Counted from the first letter of the stretch, positions 38,047 to 47,874 are shown. The stretch is 64,000 bases of DNA from Pseudorhodoferax sp047601025 (GCF_047601025.1 NZ_JASGJZ010000001.1:1488001-1552000); one strand, 5' to 3'. The notes: generated by a model not told the origin, from the sequence alone. Translations and numbers: made by a program.

Positions 38047-38208
38047 ATGTCCGATCCCCACGCCCCCGCCGCCCCGAACCCGCACGAGGTCGCCACCCAT
38101 GAGGCCGACCCGGTCGAGGCCGTCACCTCGGTGATCCCCATCGTGCTGCCCATCGTCGGCGGCGTGATGATGTTCCTGCTGGCCTTCATCGCCGTGTCGA
38201 TGGCCTGA
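38047..38208 (+). CDS. 53-residue single-span membrane peptide
   Basis: A small gene with GAAGGAAG upstream of its ATG. The first 28 residues are polar and acidic with five His/Pro-rich positions (MSDPHAPAAPNPHEVATHEA then DPVEAVTSV). Residues about 29-52 form one hydrophobic helix (IPIVLPIVGGVMMFLLAFIA). TACAAT at 38014-38019 could be a -10 box just after ilvA, and a strong terminator follows at 38236. The gene therefore looks like an independent, real unit. I do not recognise a named family. It could be a regulatory or complex-stabilising peptide, with the N-terminus in the cytoplasm. Confidence 0.75.
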   Translation: MSDPHAPAAPNPHEVATHEADPVEAVTSVIPIVLPIVGGVMMFLLAFIAVSMA

Positions 38209-38235
38209 GCCACCGTTCCCTCCTCCCCCTCGCAG

Positions 38236-38256
38236 AAGGCCCGTTCGGGCCTTTTT
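38236..38256 (+). terminator. Rho-independent terminator after the 53-residue gene
   Basis: AAGGCCCG (38236-38243) pairs perfectly with CGGGCCTT (38246-38253) and runs into a T tract (38252-38256, then GTTTTT). It lies 28 bases after the stop codon at 38208. Confidence 0.9.
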
Positions 38257-38290
38257 GTTTTTGCGCGCACGGTTCTGGTGTTCGCCGTCG

Positions 38291-38321
38291 CCATGCATAA
38301 ACCTATGCGCGGTTTGCATGG
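38291..38321. promoter_or_regulatory. Inverted repeat upstream of pckG, possible operator
   Basis: CCATGCATAAACC (38291-38303) and GGTTTGCATGG (38311-38321) are inverted, with two unpaired bases and a 7-base centre. The site is about 170 bases before the pckG start codon and just upstream of a possible promoter (TTCGAC at 38338-38343, TAAAAT at 38362-38367, 18-base spacer). pckG is usually regulated by carbon source, so a regulator site is reasonable, but no regulator is identified. Confidence 0.4.
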
Positions 38322-38487
38322 ATTTGCCCCCCGAAGATTCGACGCCCGCTGCCGGGCTCCCTAAAATCGGCGTCCCCGGCAGGCCCGTCGCCCGCATCCG
38401 GCCGCACCTGACGTCTTCCCCAAAGCTTCGCCCGCCAGCACCGCGTGCGGTTTTGCGAAAGACGATTTCTCAACTTAGGAGCTGCCC

Positions 38488-40368
38488 ATGAATGCACCCG
38501 CGATGAAGGGATTGCAAATCAATCCCCCCGCATACGTGAAGAACGCCAGGCTGATCGCCTGGATCGCCGACATCGCCGCGCTGACCCAGCCTGCCAGCAT
38601 CTACTGGTGCGACGGCAGCGAAGAGGAATACCAGCGCCTGTGCCAGCAGCTGGTCGATGCCGGCACCTTCAAGAAGCTGAACCCGGCCAAGCGCCCGAAC
38701 TCCTTCCTGGCGCTGTCCGACCCGTCGGACGTGGCGCGCGTGGAAGACCGCACCTTCATCTGCTCCGAGCGCAAGGAAGACGCCGGCCCGACCAACAACT
38801 GGACCGCGCCGGCCGAGATGCGCGCACTGCTGCAGACCGGCGAGAACGCGCTATTCAAGGGCTGCATGAAGGGCCGCACCATGTACGTGGTGCCGTTCAG
38901 CATGGGCCCGCTGGGCTCGGACATCGCCCACATCGGCGTCGAGCTGTCCGACAGCCCCTACGTGGCCGTGAACATGAAGATCATGACCCGCATGGGCAAG
39001 GCCGTGTACGACGTGCTGGGCGTGGACGGCGACTTCGTGCCCTGCGTGCACACCGTGGGCGCGCCGCTGGAACCGGGCCAGGCCGACGTAAAGTGGCCCT
39101 GCAACAAGACCAAGTACATCGTGCACTATCCGGAGACGCGCGAGATCTGGTCCTACGGCTCGGGCTACGGCGGCAACGCGCTGCTGGGCAAGAAGTGCTT
39201 CGCGCTGCGCATCGCCTCGACCATGGGTCGCGACCAGGGCTGGCTGGCCGAGCACATGCTGATCCTGGGCGTGACCAAGCCGGACGGCAAGAAGTACCAC
39301 GTGGCCGCGGCCTTCCCGAGCGCCTGCGGCAAGACCAATTTCTCGATGCTCGTGCCGCCGTCCGGCTTCGAGGGCTGGAAGGTCACCACCATCGGCGACG
39401 ACATCGCCTGGATCAAGCCGCAGCCCGACGGCTCGCTGCGCGCGATCAACCCCGAGGCCGGCTACTTCGGCGTGGCCCCCGGCACCAACTACAAGACCAA
39501 CCCCAACTGCATGCGCAGCCTGGACCGCGACGTGATCTTCACGAACGTGGCGCTGACGGACGACGGCGACGTCTGGTGGGAGGGCATGGAAGACGACGTG
39601 CCCGGCAAGGCGCTGCCGGCGCACCTGATCGACTGGCAGGGCAAGGACTGGACGCCGCAGATCGCGCGCGAGACCGGCGCGAAGGCCGCGCACCCGAACG
39701 CGCGCTTCACCGTGGCCGCCACCAACAACCCGGCGCTGGACGAAGCCTGGGATGATCCCAAGGGCGTGAAGATCGACGCCTTCATCTTCGGCGGCCGCCG
39801 CTCGACCACGGTGCCGCTGGTGACCGAGGCGCGCAACTGGGCCGAAGGCGTCTACATGGCCGCCACCATGGGCTCGGAGACCACGGCCGCGGCCGCCGGC
39901 CAGCAGGGCGTGGTGCGCCGCGACCCGTTCGCGATGCTGCCGTTCATGGGCTACAACATGAGCGACTACTTCCAGCACTGGCTGAACCTGGGCGCCAGGC
40001 TGGCCCAGGCCGGCGCCACGCTGCCGCGCATCTACACCACCAACTGGTTCCGCAAGGGCCCGGACGGCAAGTTCGTCTGGCCCGGCTACGGCGAGAACAT
40101 GCGCGTGCTGAAGTGGATGATCGACCGCATCGAGAACAAGGCCCAGGGCAGCGAGCACGTGTTCGGCGTGAGCCCGGCCTACGAGGAGCTGAACTGGACC
40201 GGCCTGGATTTCAGCGCCGACCAGTTCGCGCACGTGACCAGCATCGACAAGGCCGCCTGGCAGGCCGAACTGAAGCTGCACACGGACCTGTTCACGCAGC
40301 TGGCCTACCACCTGCCCCGGGAAATGGGCGAGATCAAGCAGCAGATCGAGACGCGCCTGGCGGCCTGA
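38488..40368 (+). CDS. pckG: GTP-dependent phosphoenolpyruvate carboxykinase
   Basis: The 626-residue enzyme converts oxaloacetate to phosphoenolpyruvate with GTP, the entry step of gluconeogenesis. The kinase-1a loop FPSACGKTNFSML (from about residue 276) has the active-site Cys that marks the GTP type, not the ATP type. Other marks are FSMGPLGSDIAHIGVELSDS, the kinase-2 region WKVTTIGDDIAWIKPQPDG, and FIFGGRRSTTVPLVTEA at about 430. The TAGGAG ribosome site precedes ATG 38488. It stands alone: a long leader with an inverted repeat upstream and a strong terminator 22 bases downstream. Confidence 0.96.
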   Translation: MNAPAMKGLQINPPAYVKNARLIAWIADIAALTQPASIYWCDGSEEEYQRLCQQLVDAGTFKKLNPAKRPNSFLALSDPSDVARVEDRTFICSERKEDAGPTNNWTAPAEMRALLQTGENALFKGCMKGRTMYVVPFSMGPLGSDIAHIGVELSDSPYVAVNMKIMTRMGKAVYDVLGVDGDFVPCVHTVGAPLEPGQADVKWPCNKTKYIVHYPETREIWSYGSGYGGNALLGKKCFALRIASTMGRDQGWLAEHMLILGVTKPDGKKYHVAAAFPSACGKTNFSMLVPPSGFEGWKVTTIGDDIAWIKPQPDGSLRAINPEAGYFGVAPGTNYKTNPNCMRSLDRDVIFTNVALTDDGDVWWEGMEDDVPGKALPAHLIDWQGKDWTPQIARETGAKAAHPNARFTVAATNNPALDEAWDDPKGVKIDAFIFGGRRSTTVPLVTEARNWAEGVYMAATMGSETTAAAAGQQGVVRRDPFAMLPFMGYNMSDYFQHWLNLGARLAQAGATLPRIYTTNWFRKGPDGKFVWPGYGENMRVLKWMIDRIENKAQGSEHVFGVSPAYEELNWTGLDFSADQFAHVTSIDKAAWQAELKLHTDLFTQLAYHLPREMGEIKQQIETRLAA

Positions 40369-40390
40369 GCGCCACCCGCACCGCACGCGA

Positions 40391-40417
40391 AGCCACCGGC
40401 CTGCCGGTGGCTTTTTC
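40391..40417 (+). terminator. Rho-independent terminator after pckG
   Basis: AGCCACCGGC (40391-40400) and GCCGGTGGCT (40403-40412) form a perfect 10-bp stem followed by TTTTTCTTT. Confidence 0.92.
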
Positions 40418-40506
40418 TTTGGTGTCCTCGGGCCACGGTACCTGGCCGCCCGACCGTGAAATAAGTTCTATCGAGATGTCACTATTTATTACATATGGAT
40501 TCTCCC

Positions 40507-40537
40507 ATTCAAAGGGATTGATGAAATTCCTTTGAAT
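40507..40537. promoter_or_regulatory. 9-bp inverted repeat upstream of the PEP-CTERM gene, possible enhancer site
   Basis: ATTCAAAGG (40507-40515) and CCTTTGAAT (40529-40537) are perfect inverted copies separated by 13 bases. It ends 28 bases before the -24 box of the sigma-54 promoter. Activators of sigma-54 promoters bind such dyads upstream of the promoter, usually somewhat further away. It lies in a markedly AT-rich patch (40455-40560). Confidence 0.45.
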
Positions 40538-40565
40538 ATCAATGTGTTATGACGACATTCCCCGC

Positions 40566-40580
40566 TGGCACGGATGCTGC
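40566..40580 (+). promoter_or_regulatory. Sigma-54 (RpoN) promoter of the first intact PEP-CTERM gene
   Basis: TGGCAC (40566-40571), five bases, then CTGC (40577-40580) followed by T. This agrees with the -24/-12 consensus TGGCAC-N5-TTGCW at all but one position, with exact spacing. It is 60 bases before the ATG at 40640. The second intact PEP-CTERM gene has an equivalent site at 56965. Confidence 0.75.
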
Positions 40581-40639
40581 TTATGAAGTCTCGCAAGGGC
40601 GAATTTGCCCTCCCCCCAAACTTCCCAAGGAGCCTTGAC

Positions 40640-41368
40640 ATGCAATTTCTGAACAAAGTACTCGCCGGTGCAACCCTTGCCGCAGCCATGGCCGCAACCG
40701 CCCAGGCCGGCGTGGTGTCGGTCGGCGGCGTGACGTGGAATACCGATGACGTGATCGATTTCAGCGGCACCACCGACACGGTCCGCCAGCTGATCGGCGC
40801 GGACGGTTCGCTGTCCGGCTCGGGCCTGATCACCAAGATCAACGGCAGCGGCAGCTTCTGCACCGCCTGCACCACCCTGAGCTTCACGTTCGGCGGCTAC
40901 GAGCAGCTGACGGGCTCGCTGCCTGCCCCGGGCTCGTCGGGCACGAGCAACCTGACCTACTCCGACGGCTGGGTCAAGGTCTATGCCAACTACGCTGACG
41001 GCAGCAGCGCCCTGTGGCTGGACATGGTGGCCCACGCCATCGGTGATTTCAACGGCACCACCTTGATGGGCAGCATCACGACGGTGCTCGGCTCGGTGTC
41101 CGGAATGAACGGCCTGGGCTGGCTCGACGTGGTCGGCGGCCTGGCCGCCGATTACTTCGATACCAATGCCATGGCGGATGGCTCGGACTTCACGTTCAGC
41201 ACCACCTTCACCAGCTACTACCCCGATTTCACCAACGCCGTGGGCTCGGGTACCTTCACCAGCCGCTCGGACGTCCCCACCGCCGATGTCCCCGAGCCGG
41301 CTTCGATCGCGCTGATGGGCCTGGGCCTGCTGGGCTTGGCCGCTCGCCGCCGCAAGCAGGCTCAGTAA
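40640..41368 (+). CDS. PEP-CTERM sorting-domain exported protein
   Basis: The protein is 242 residues from ATG 40640 with AAGGAG upstream. The signal peptide is MQFLNKVLAGATLAAAMAAT, with cleavage near AQA|G. The body is rich in Gly, Ser, Thr and Asp, with few charged residues and a possible disulfide pair in SFCTACTTLSF. The tail is VPEPASIALMGLGLLGLAAR followed by RRKQAQ: Pro-Glu-Pro, a hydrophobic span and a basic end. This is the signal for cleavage by exosortase (EpsH) at the inner membrane, after which the protein goes to the surface or matrix. Exosortase genes are not in the window. The body matches no family I recognise; such proteins are often biofilm or floc components. Confidence 0.93.
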   Translation: MQFLNKVLAGATLAAAMAATAQAGVVSVGGVTWNTDDVIDFSGTTDTVRQLIGADGSLSGSGLITKINGSGSFCTACTTLSFTFGGYEQLTGSLPAPGSSGTSNLTYSDGWVKVYANYADGSSALWLDMVAHAIGDFNGTTLMGSITTVLGSVSGMNGLGWLDVVGGLAADYFDTNAMADGSDFTFSTTFTSYYPDFTNAVGSGTFTSRSDVPTADVPEPASIALMGLGLLGLAARRRKQAQ

Positions 41369-41417
41369 GCACCGTCCAGCCAGGAGCCGCTCGTCCCTCG
41401 GGCGCTCCTCCCCTCGC

Positions 41418-41454
41418 AGCAGCCCGGCAGGTGCAACCCGCCGGGCTGCTTTCC
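41418..41454 (+). terminator. Rho-independent terminator after the PEP-CTERM gene
   Basis: AGCAGCCCGGC (41418-41428) and GCCGGGCTGCT (41440-41450) are an 11-bp perfect stem with an 11-base loop, then TTCCTT. The T tract is short, so efficiency may be moderate. Confidence 0.75.
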
Positions 41455-41595
41455 TTGGAGGGGGCAGCGCAGAATGACGGACACGGCCCCCTGCCGATGA
41501 GGCAGAGCACGCAACGTGACGCCGTCTGCACCACCCCTCCTGCTCCTCGGATCAAATGCCGGCCGGGGCACCAGCCGCGACGACGGCCCGCCCCG

Positions 41596-44349
41596 TCACG
41601 ACGGCGGGGTCGCCAAGGCCTCGCGCATGCGCGCCTCGGCCTGGTCGGCCGGCGCCGGCCAGCCCAGCAGGTAGCCCTGGAACGCGTCGCAACCGGCCTG
41701 CCACAGCTCGTGATGCTGGGCCTCGGTCTCCACGCCTTCGGCGATGACCGCCAGGCCCAGGCTGTGGCCCAGGCCGATGATGGTGCGCGCAATCACGCCC
41801 GCATGGGCGCTCAGGAACAGGTCGCGCACGAACGACTGGTCGATCTTCAGCTGGTCCAGCGGCAGCCGCTTGAGGTAGGACAGTGAGGAGTAGCCGGTGC
41901 CGAAGTCGTCAAGCGAGAAGCCCACGCCCAGCCGCTTGAGCGCCAGCATCTTGTCGATCACCGCCTCCACGTCGTCGGCCAGCATGCTCTCGGTCAGTTC
42001 GAGCTTGAGCCGCTCCGGCCGTGCGCCGCTGCGCGCGAGCAACGCCTCGATGCCGGCCACGAAATCCGGCTGGCCTAGTTGCTGGGCGCTGACGTTGACG
42101 GACACCGTGCAGAGGGCCATGGCCGGCTGCCCGGCCCAGCGGACCAGCTGCGTACAGGCCGCTTCCAGCACCCAGTTGCCGAGCAGTCCGATCAGCCCGC
42201 TTTCCTCGGCCAGCGGAATGAACTGGCCGGGCGGCACGCTGCCGCGCTGCGGATGCTGCCAGCGCAGCAGCGCCTCGAAGCCGACCGTGTCGCCATGCCG
42301 GTCGACCTGGGGCTGGTAGTGCAGCAGGAACTCTTGCGTGCGCAGGCCCTGGCGCATGTCGGCCTCCAGCGCGGCGCGCGCGGCCAGCTCGGCCTGCATG
42401 GCCGGGTCGTAGAAGCAGACGGTGTTGCGGCCCGCGGCCTTGGCCTGGTACATGGCGACGTCGGCCATCTTCAGCAGGTCTTCCATGGACACGGCGTCCG
42501 ACAGGAACAGCACGGCGCCGATGCTCGGCGTGCTGCGGTGCTGCAGTTCCCCGATCTGGTACGGCTGGCCCAGCGCACGCAGGACCTTCTGCGCGATGAC
42601 CTCCACCTGCGCAGCCGCCTCGCCCGGACGCGGGCTCAGCGACTCCAGCAGCACCACGAACTCGTCGCCGCCCAGGCGTGCCACGGTGTCGGCCTCGCGC
42701 ACGTTCTCGCGCAGCCGGCCGGCCACCTGGCACAGCAGCAGGTCGCCCATGTCGTGGCCCTGGGTATCGTTGAGCAGCTTGAAGTTGTCCAGGTCCAGGA
42801 ACATCACCGCGCCGTGACGGCCCGAGCGCCCGCTGCCGGCCAGCGCGTGCTGCAGCCGGTCCTGCAGCAGGCGGCGGTTCGGCAGGCCGGTCAGCGGGTC
42901 GAAGAACGCCAGGCGGTGGATCTCCTCCTCGTCGCGGCGGCGCTGCGAGATGTCCTGCACCAGGCCGATGAACACGGTCTGGCCGTGCTGCAGCGTCTTG
43001 GACACGCTCAGGTGCATCGGGAACCGGCTGCCGTCCTTGCGCTGACCCTCGACGTCGCGGCCGATGCCGAGCACGCGCGCCTCGCCGGTGCGCTGGTAGC
43101 GGTCGAGGTAGCCGTCGTGCTGGCTGCGGTGCGGCTCGGGCATCAGCATGCTGACGTTGCGGCCCAGCAATTCGCTGGCCTCGTAGCCGAACATGCGCAT
43201 GGCCGCCGCATTGGCCGAGGTCATGATGCCCCGCGTGTCGATCGTGATCACGCCGTCGATCATGCTGTCCAGGATGGCCTGGGTGCGCCGCAGCGCGTCC
43301 TGCAGCGCCAGTTCCTGGTTCTTGCGCGCGGTCACGTCGGTGATGAAGCCGGCCCACACCACGTCGCCGTCGATCAGGCGCCGGGGCCGCGCATCGCTCA
43401 GCAGCCAGCGGCAGCTGCCATCGGGCAGCAACAGCCGAAATTCGTGCTGCCAGAGCCCGAGCTGCTGGGCGGAATCGCGCAGGGAAGCCTCGAACACGCC
43501 GAGATCGTCCGGATGCACGCAGTCGCGCAGGAAGTCGGCACCGGCCTGCGCCTGCTGCGGCGTCACGCCGAACAGCTCCATGATGGCCGGGCTGGCGTAC
43601 GGGAAGTAGCCCGTGCCGTCCGCCCGCATGCGCAGCTGGTAGACCATGCCCGGCACGTGCGCCGCGATGCCGCGCACCAGGTGGCGGGCGACCTCGCGCT
43701 CGCGCTCGGCGATCTTGAAGCGGGTGATGTCGCTGCAGCTGCCGGACATGCGGCGCACCCGGCCGTCGGCCCCGCGCTCGCAGATGCCCCGCGCCAGCAC
43801 CCAGATCGTGCGTCCGTCGCGCAGCAGGCAGCGAAACTCCAGCTCGTAGCGCAGGCACTGCGCATCGCGCAGGTACTCGCGCAGCTCCTGGAGCACGCGC
43901 GTCTTGTCCTTGGGATGCAGCAGGTCGCGCCAGTCGACCGAGATCGCCTCGCCCGGCGACAGGCCATGCATCTCGCGCCAGCGCTCGGAGACGAACGACT
44001 CGCCGCGCACGAAGTCCACGTCCCACCAGCCATCGTTGGTGCCGTTCAGGATCCGGTCGCGGCGCTGGTCGGACTCCTCCTGCAACCGTCGCAGCCTGCG
44101 CTGGTGCCACAGCCAGCCCAGGCCGATCGAGACGCCGAGCACGCCCAGCAGCAGCATCGACAGGACCCAGGGACCATGCGGAAGGAAGCTGGCATGGCGC
44201 CACAACTCCACGACGCCGGCGAGCAAGCCCCCTGCCGCCAGCACCGCCACGCCGATCGCCATACGGCCGCACCAATGCTGCCGCAGCCTCATCGCTTCCG
44301 GCGCCGCTGGCTGAAGAATTCCTCGGCGCCATCCGGCCGATGCAGGCAT
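41596..44349 (-). CDS. PAS-GGDEF-EAL cyclic-di-GMP signalling protein
   Basis: The protein is 917 residues from ATG 44349 (a shorter start at ATG 44292 is possible). Two N-terminal membrane spans (MAIGVAVLAAGGLLAGVVEL and WVLSMLLLGVLGVSIGLGWL) precede three PAS domains: NGTNDGWWDVDFVRGESFVS, YASPAIMELFGVTPQQAQAG, and SMIDGVITIDTRGIMTSANA. The GGDEF domain has an intact ARLGGDEFVVLLE and the EAL domain an intact GFEALLRW with DDFGTGYSSLSYLKRLP. Both synthesis and breakdown of c-di-GMP are therefore possible; in such tandems one activity is often silent. It is convergent with the first PEP-CTERM gene, a matrix protein candidate, which makes a biofilm role plausible but unproven. Confidence 0.93.
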   Translation of the reverse strand: MPASAGWRRGILQPAAPEAMRLRQHWCGRMAIGVAVLAAGGLLAGVVELWRHASFLPHGPWVLSMLLLGVLGVSIGLGWLWHQRRLRRLQEESDQRRDRILNGTNDGWWDVDFVRGESFVSERWREMHGLSPGEAISVDWRDLLHPKDKTRVLQELREYLRDAQCLRYELEFRCLLRDGRTIWVLARGICERGADGRVRRMSGSCSDITRFKIAEREREVARHLVRGIAAHVPGMVYQLRMRADGTGYFPYASPAIMELFGVTPQQAQAGADFLRDCVHPDDLGVFEASLRDSAQQLGLWQHEFRLLLPDGSCRWLLSDARPRRLIDGDVVWAGFITDVTARKNQELALQDALRRTQAILDSMIDGVITIDTRGIMTSANAAAMRMFGYEASELLGRNVSMLMPEPHRSQHDGYLDRYQRTGEARVLGIGRDVEGQRKDGSRFPMHLSVSKTLQHGQTVFIGLVQDISQRRRDEEEIHRLAFFDPLTGLPNRRLLQDRLQHALAGSGRSGRHGAVMFLDLDNFKLLNDTQGHDMGDLLLCQVAGRLRENVREADTVARLGGDEFVVLLESLSPRPGEAAAQVEVIAQKVLRALGQPYQIGELQHRSTPSIGAVLFLSDAVSMEDLLKMADVAMYQAKAAGRNTVCFYDPAMQAELAARAALEADMRQGLRTQEFLLHYQPQVDRHGDTVGFEALLRWQHPQRGSVPPGQFIPLAEESGLIGLLGNWVLEAACTQLVRWAGQPAMALCTVSVNVSAQQLGQPDFVAGIEALLARSGARPERLKLELTESMLADDVEAVIDKMLALKRLGVGFSLDDFGTGYSSLSYLKRLPLDQLKIDQSFVRDLFLSAHAGVIARTIIGLGHSLGLAVIAEGVETEAQHHELWQAGCDAFQGYLLGWPAPADQAEARMREALATPPS

Positions 44350-44579
44350 AAGTGTCTGATTTCAGAAGCGAACTTGTTCTGGGACTATTTTCAGCGCAAA
44401 TAAGGACGCAGACATGCGCGGAATCGAACCATCGTCGTTTTCTTGACGAACATCAAGACTTGCCGGCGGCTCCCGGCCGACGGCGATGGGCTGCGGGACC
44501 GCCGGCTGCCCCGCGATTCGACGATGGCGCACCAGGCAACCGCCAGCCAGCCCCGGCACCTCTCGCCGACAATGCCCCG

Positions 44580-45526
<947 letters not shown>

Positions 45527-45530
<4 letters not shown>

Positions 45531-46327
45531 CGACTCCGAGCATCTGGCGCGCGCCGCAGCTGTCCATGCGCTGGTGGCCCGTGTTCCTGCGCAACCTGCT
45601 GGTCTGGCGCAAGCTGGCCATTCCCAGCCTGGTCGGCAACATCGCCGAGCCGCTGATGTGGCTGGTGGCCTTCGGCTACGGCATGGGCGCGCTGGTCGGG
45701 CAGGTGCGCCTGGAGGGCCAGCAGGTGCCCTACATCCTGTTCCTCGCCTCCGGCTCGATCTGCATGAGCGCGATGAACGCGGCCTCGTTCGAGGCGCTGT
45801 ACTCGGCCTTCTCGCGCATGCACGTGCAAAAGACCTGGGAGGGCATCATGAACGCGCCGGTCAGCCTGGACAACCTGGTGCTGGCCGAGCTGCTGTGGGC
45901 CGCGTTCAAGTCCATCTTCACGGTCGCGGCCATCTTGTGCGTGATGCTGGGCCTGGGCATCAGCCACAGCTGGAAGCTGCTGGTGGCGCTGCCCGCGCTG
46001 CTGGCCGCCGGCGTGATGTTCAGTGCGATCGCGCTGATCTTCAACGCGCTGGCCAAGGGCTACGACTTCTTCACCTACTACTTCACGCTGGTGCTCACGC
46101 CGATGATGTTCCTGTCGGGCGTGTTCTTCCCGCGCGAGCAACTGCCCGGCGCCGTGCGCATCGTCTCGGACTGGCTGCCGCTGACGAACGCCGTGGAGCT
46201 GGTGCGCCCGCTGTTCCTGGACCGCTGGCCGGAGCACGCGCTGCGGCACGGCCTGGTCGTCACGGCCTACGCGGTCGCGGCGTTCTGGGTCGCGCTGGCG
46301 CTGACGCGCCGGCGCTTCCGCGCCTGA
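45527..46327 (+). CDS. NodJ-like ABC-2 exporter permease
   Basis: The 266-residue protein has six membrane segments in ABC-2 arrangement: LVGNIAEPLMWLVAFGYGMG, SICMSAMNAASFEALYSAFS, FKSIFTVAAILCVMLGLGIS and FYYFTLVLTPMMFLSGVFFP-like C-terminal spans. The SGVFFPREQLPGAVRIVSDW stretch near residue 200 is the conserved ABC-2 loop, followed by LPLTNAVELVRPL. The start overlaps the ATPase stop as ATGA. It forms the channel for the NodI-like ATPase at 44580. A 237-base gap without a recognisable gene follows. Confidence 0.92.
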
Positions 46328-46564
46328 GCGAACAGCCCGCCTCCTGGCGCACGGCCTCGACGCGCTGCCCGGTCCTGGCCCCCAGGCACCGGCGCGTTGA
46401 CCCAGGACAAGGCGCGCCCGCCCCCGCTGCCGAGAATGCCGATGCGGGGCCGGCAGCCCACGGCGGCACCCCTGGCCCCGCCGGGCAGGCATGGCGTACA
46501 GACACCGGCGCGGCAGGCCCGCCGCCCACGACGACCGGTGCGCAGAAAGAGAAAGCCCCACGCC

Positions 46565-47577
46565 ATGCCCCGCAGATCCATTTCCCTCGCAGGCGCCATC
46601 GCCGCCGCCGTGTTCGCGCTCGGCGCCGCGGCCCAGCAGCCGGCGGCCCAGGCCGAGCCCATCCAGCCCATCGCGGCGCCCGTGGTCGGCGACCCGGCCA
46701 AGGTGCAGCTCGGCAGAAGCTGTTCTTCGACCCGCGGCTGTCCCGGTCCGGCTTCATCTCCTGCAACTCCTGCCACAACCTGAGCATGGGCGGCACGGAC
46801 AACCTGAAGGCCTCGATCGGCCACAACTGGCAGAAGGGCGGCATCAACTCGCCCACCGTGCTGAACTCCAGCATGAGCATCGCGCAGTTCTGGGACGGCC
46901 GCGCCAAGGACCTGCGCGAGCAGGCCGGCGGCCCGATCGCGAACCCGGCCGAGATGGCCTCCTCGCACGAGCTGGCCATCAGCATCCTGGCCTCGATCCC
47001 GGGCTACCGGCAGGAATTCAAGCAGGTCTACGGCAAGGACGCGATCGCGATCGAGCAGGTCACCGATGCGCTGGCCGCGTTCGAGGAGACGCTGGTCACG
47101 CCGAACAGCCGCTTCGACCAGTGGCTGCGGGGCGACGCCAAGGCGCTGAGCAAGGACGAGCTGGCCGGCTACCAGCTGTTCAAGAACAGCGGCTGCGTGG
47201 CCTGCCACAACGGCCCGGCCGCCGGCGGCACCTCGTTCCAGAAGATGGGCCTGGTGGCGCCCTACCAGACCTCGCACGAGGCCCTGGGCCGCGCCGGTGT
47301 GACCGGCAAGGACGTCGACCGGATGAGCTTCAAGGTGCCCACGCTGCGCAACGTGGAGCTGACCTACCCGTACTTCCACGACGGCGAGGCCGCCACGCTG
47401 ACCGAGGCGGTGGACCTCATGGGCCGGCTGCAGCTCGGCCGCACCTTCACCGCCGAGGAGAACGCCAGGATCGTCGCCTTCCTGAAAACGCTGACCGGCG
47501 AGCAGCCGCAGATGGCGCTGCCGATCCTGCCGCCCTCCAGCGACAGCACGCCGCGGCCCGAGCCGTTCAAGCGCTGA
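46565..47577 (+). pseudogene. Di-haem cytochrome c peroxidase (CcpA/MauG family), one-base frameshift
   Basis: From ATG 46565 the frame gives a signal peptide (MPRRSISLAGAIAAAVFALG, then AAAQQPAAQ) and VVGDPAKVQLG, then breaks near 46718. Adding one base (an A restoring Lys-Lys after LG) continues into KLFFDPRLSRSGFISCNSCH. The total is then 338 codons with the stop, the normal length. The first haem site is CNSCH; the second CVACH (in KNSGCVACHNGPAAGGTSF). FKVPTLRNVELTYPYFHDG is the family C-terminal motif. The periplasmic enzyme reduces hydrogen peroxide with electrons from cytochromes. As written it is not translatable beyond the N-terminus. A single missing base with otherwise perfect sequence may be a very recent mutation or an assembly error. 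Confidence 0.82.
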
Positions 47578-47605
47578 AGGCGCGGCGCGCCGTCCGGCAA
47601 ACGCC

Positions 47606-47812
47606 TCAGGCCGCCACCGGCCGGGGCGTGTAGCCAGCCTCCTCGATGGCGCGCTGCAGCGCCGCCGCGTCGGCACGGCCGGGCTCGACCTGCACGCGCC
47701 GGCCGGAGAGGTCGACCTCGACCCGGGCCGTCGGGTCGGCGGCCTGCACCGCCTTGGTGATGCTGGCCACGCAGTGGCCACAGCTCATGTCCTGTACGTC
47801 GAACGCGATCAT
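47606..47812 (-). CDS. copZ: CopZ-like copper chaperone (HMA domain)
   Basis: The 68-residue single HMA-domain protein has the metal-binding motif MSCGHC at residues 9-14 and the end SGRRVQVEPGRADAAALQRA with EEAGYTP. I chose ATG 47812 with AGGAG upstream. It would carry Cu(I) to the transporter encoded on the opposite strand. It is divergent from copA across 170 bases and has its own CueR-type promoter (47844-47874). Its stop is 28 bases from the end of the broken peroxidase gene. A general heavy-metal chaperone is the alternative, but the CueR dyad argues for copper. Confidence 0.88.
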   Translation of the reverse strand: MIAFDVQDMSCGHCVASITKAVQAADPTARVEVDLSGRRVQVEPGRADAAALQRAIEEAGYTPRPVAA

Positions 47813-47843
47813 CGAAGACTCCTGGTGTGATGGGATGAAGGCG

Positions 47844-47874
47844 AGTCTGAACCTTTCCACCGTGGCAAGGTCAA
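47844..47874 (-). promoter_or_regulatory. CueR-type promoter of copZ
   Basis: TTGACC (47874-47869) and CAGACT (47849-47844) are 19 bases apart, the long spacer used by MerR-family activators. The spacer contains the dyad ACCTT-N11-AAGGT at 47851-47871, with inner CC/GG also paired, which matches CueR sites. It is near-identical to the site facing copA. Confidence 0.85.

Noticed and set aside
41456..41595. Small open frames between the PEP-CTERM gene terminator and the GGDEF-EAL gene
   Set aside because: No ribosome sites, no recognisable protein features and overlapping frames on both strands.
44350..44579. N-terminal extension of the NodI-like ATPase back to 44352
   Set aside because: The extra 76 residues have no homology and the ABC domain begins normally after ATG 44580.
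46328..46564. A gene between the NodJ-like permease and the peroxidase gene
   Set aside because: Open frames here are Pro/Arg-rich shadows; nothing with a start, ribosome site or homology is visible.
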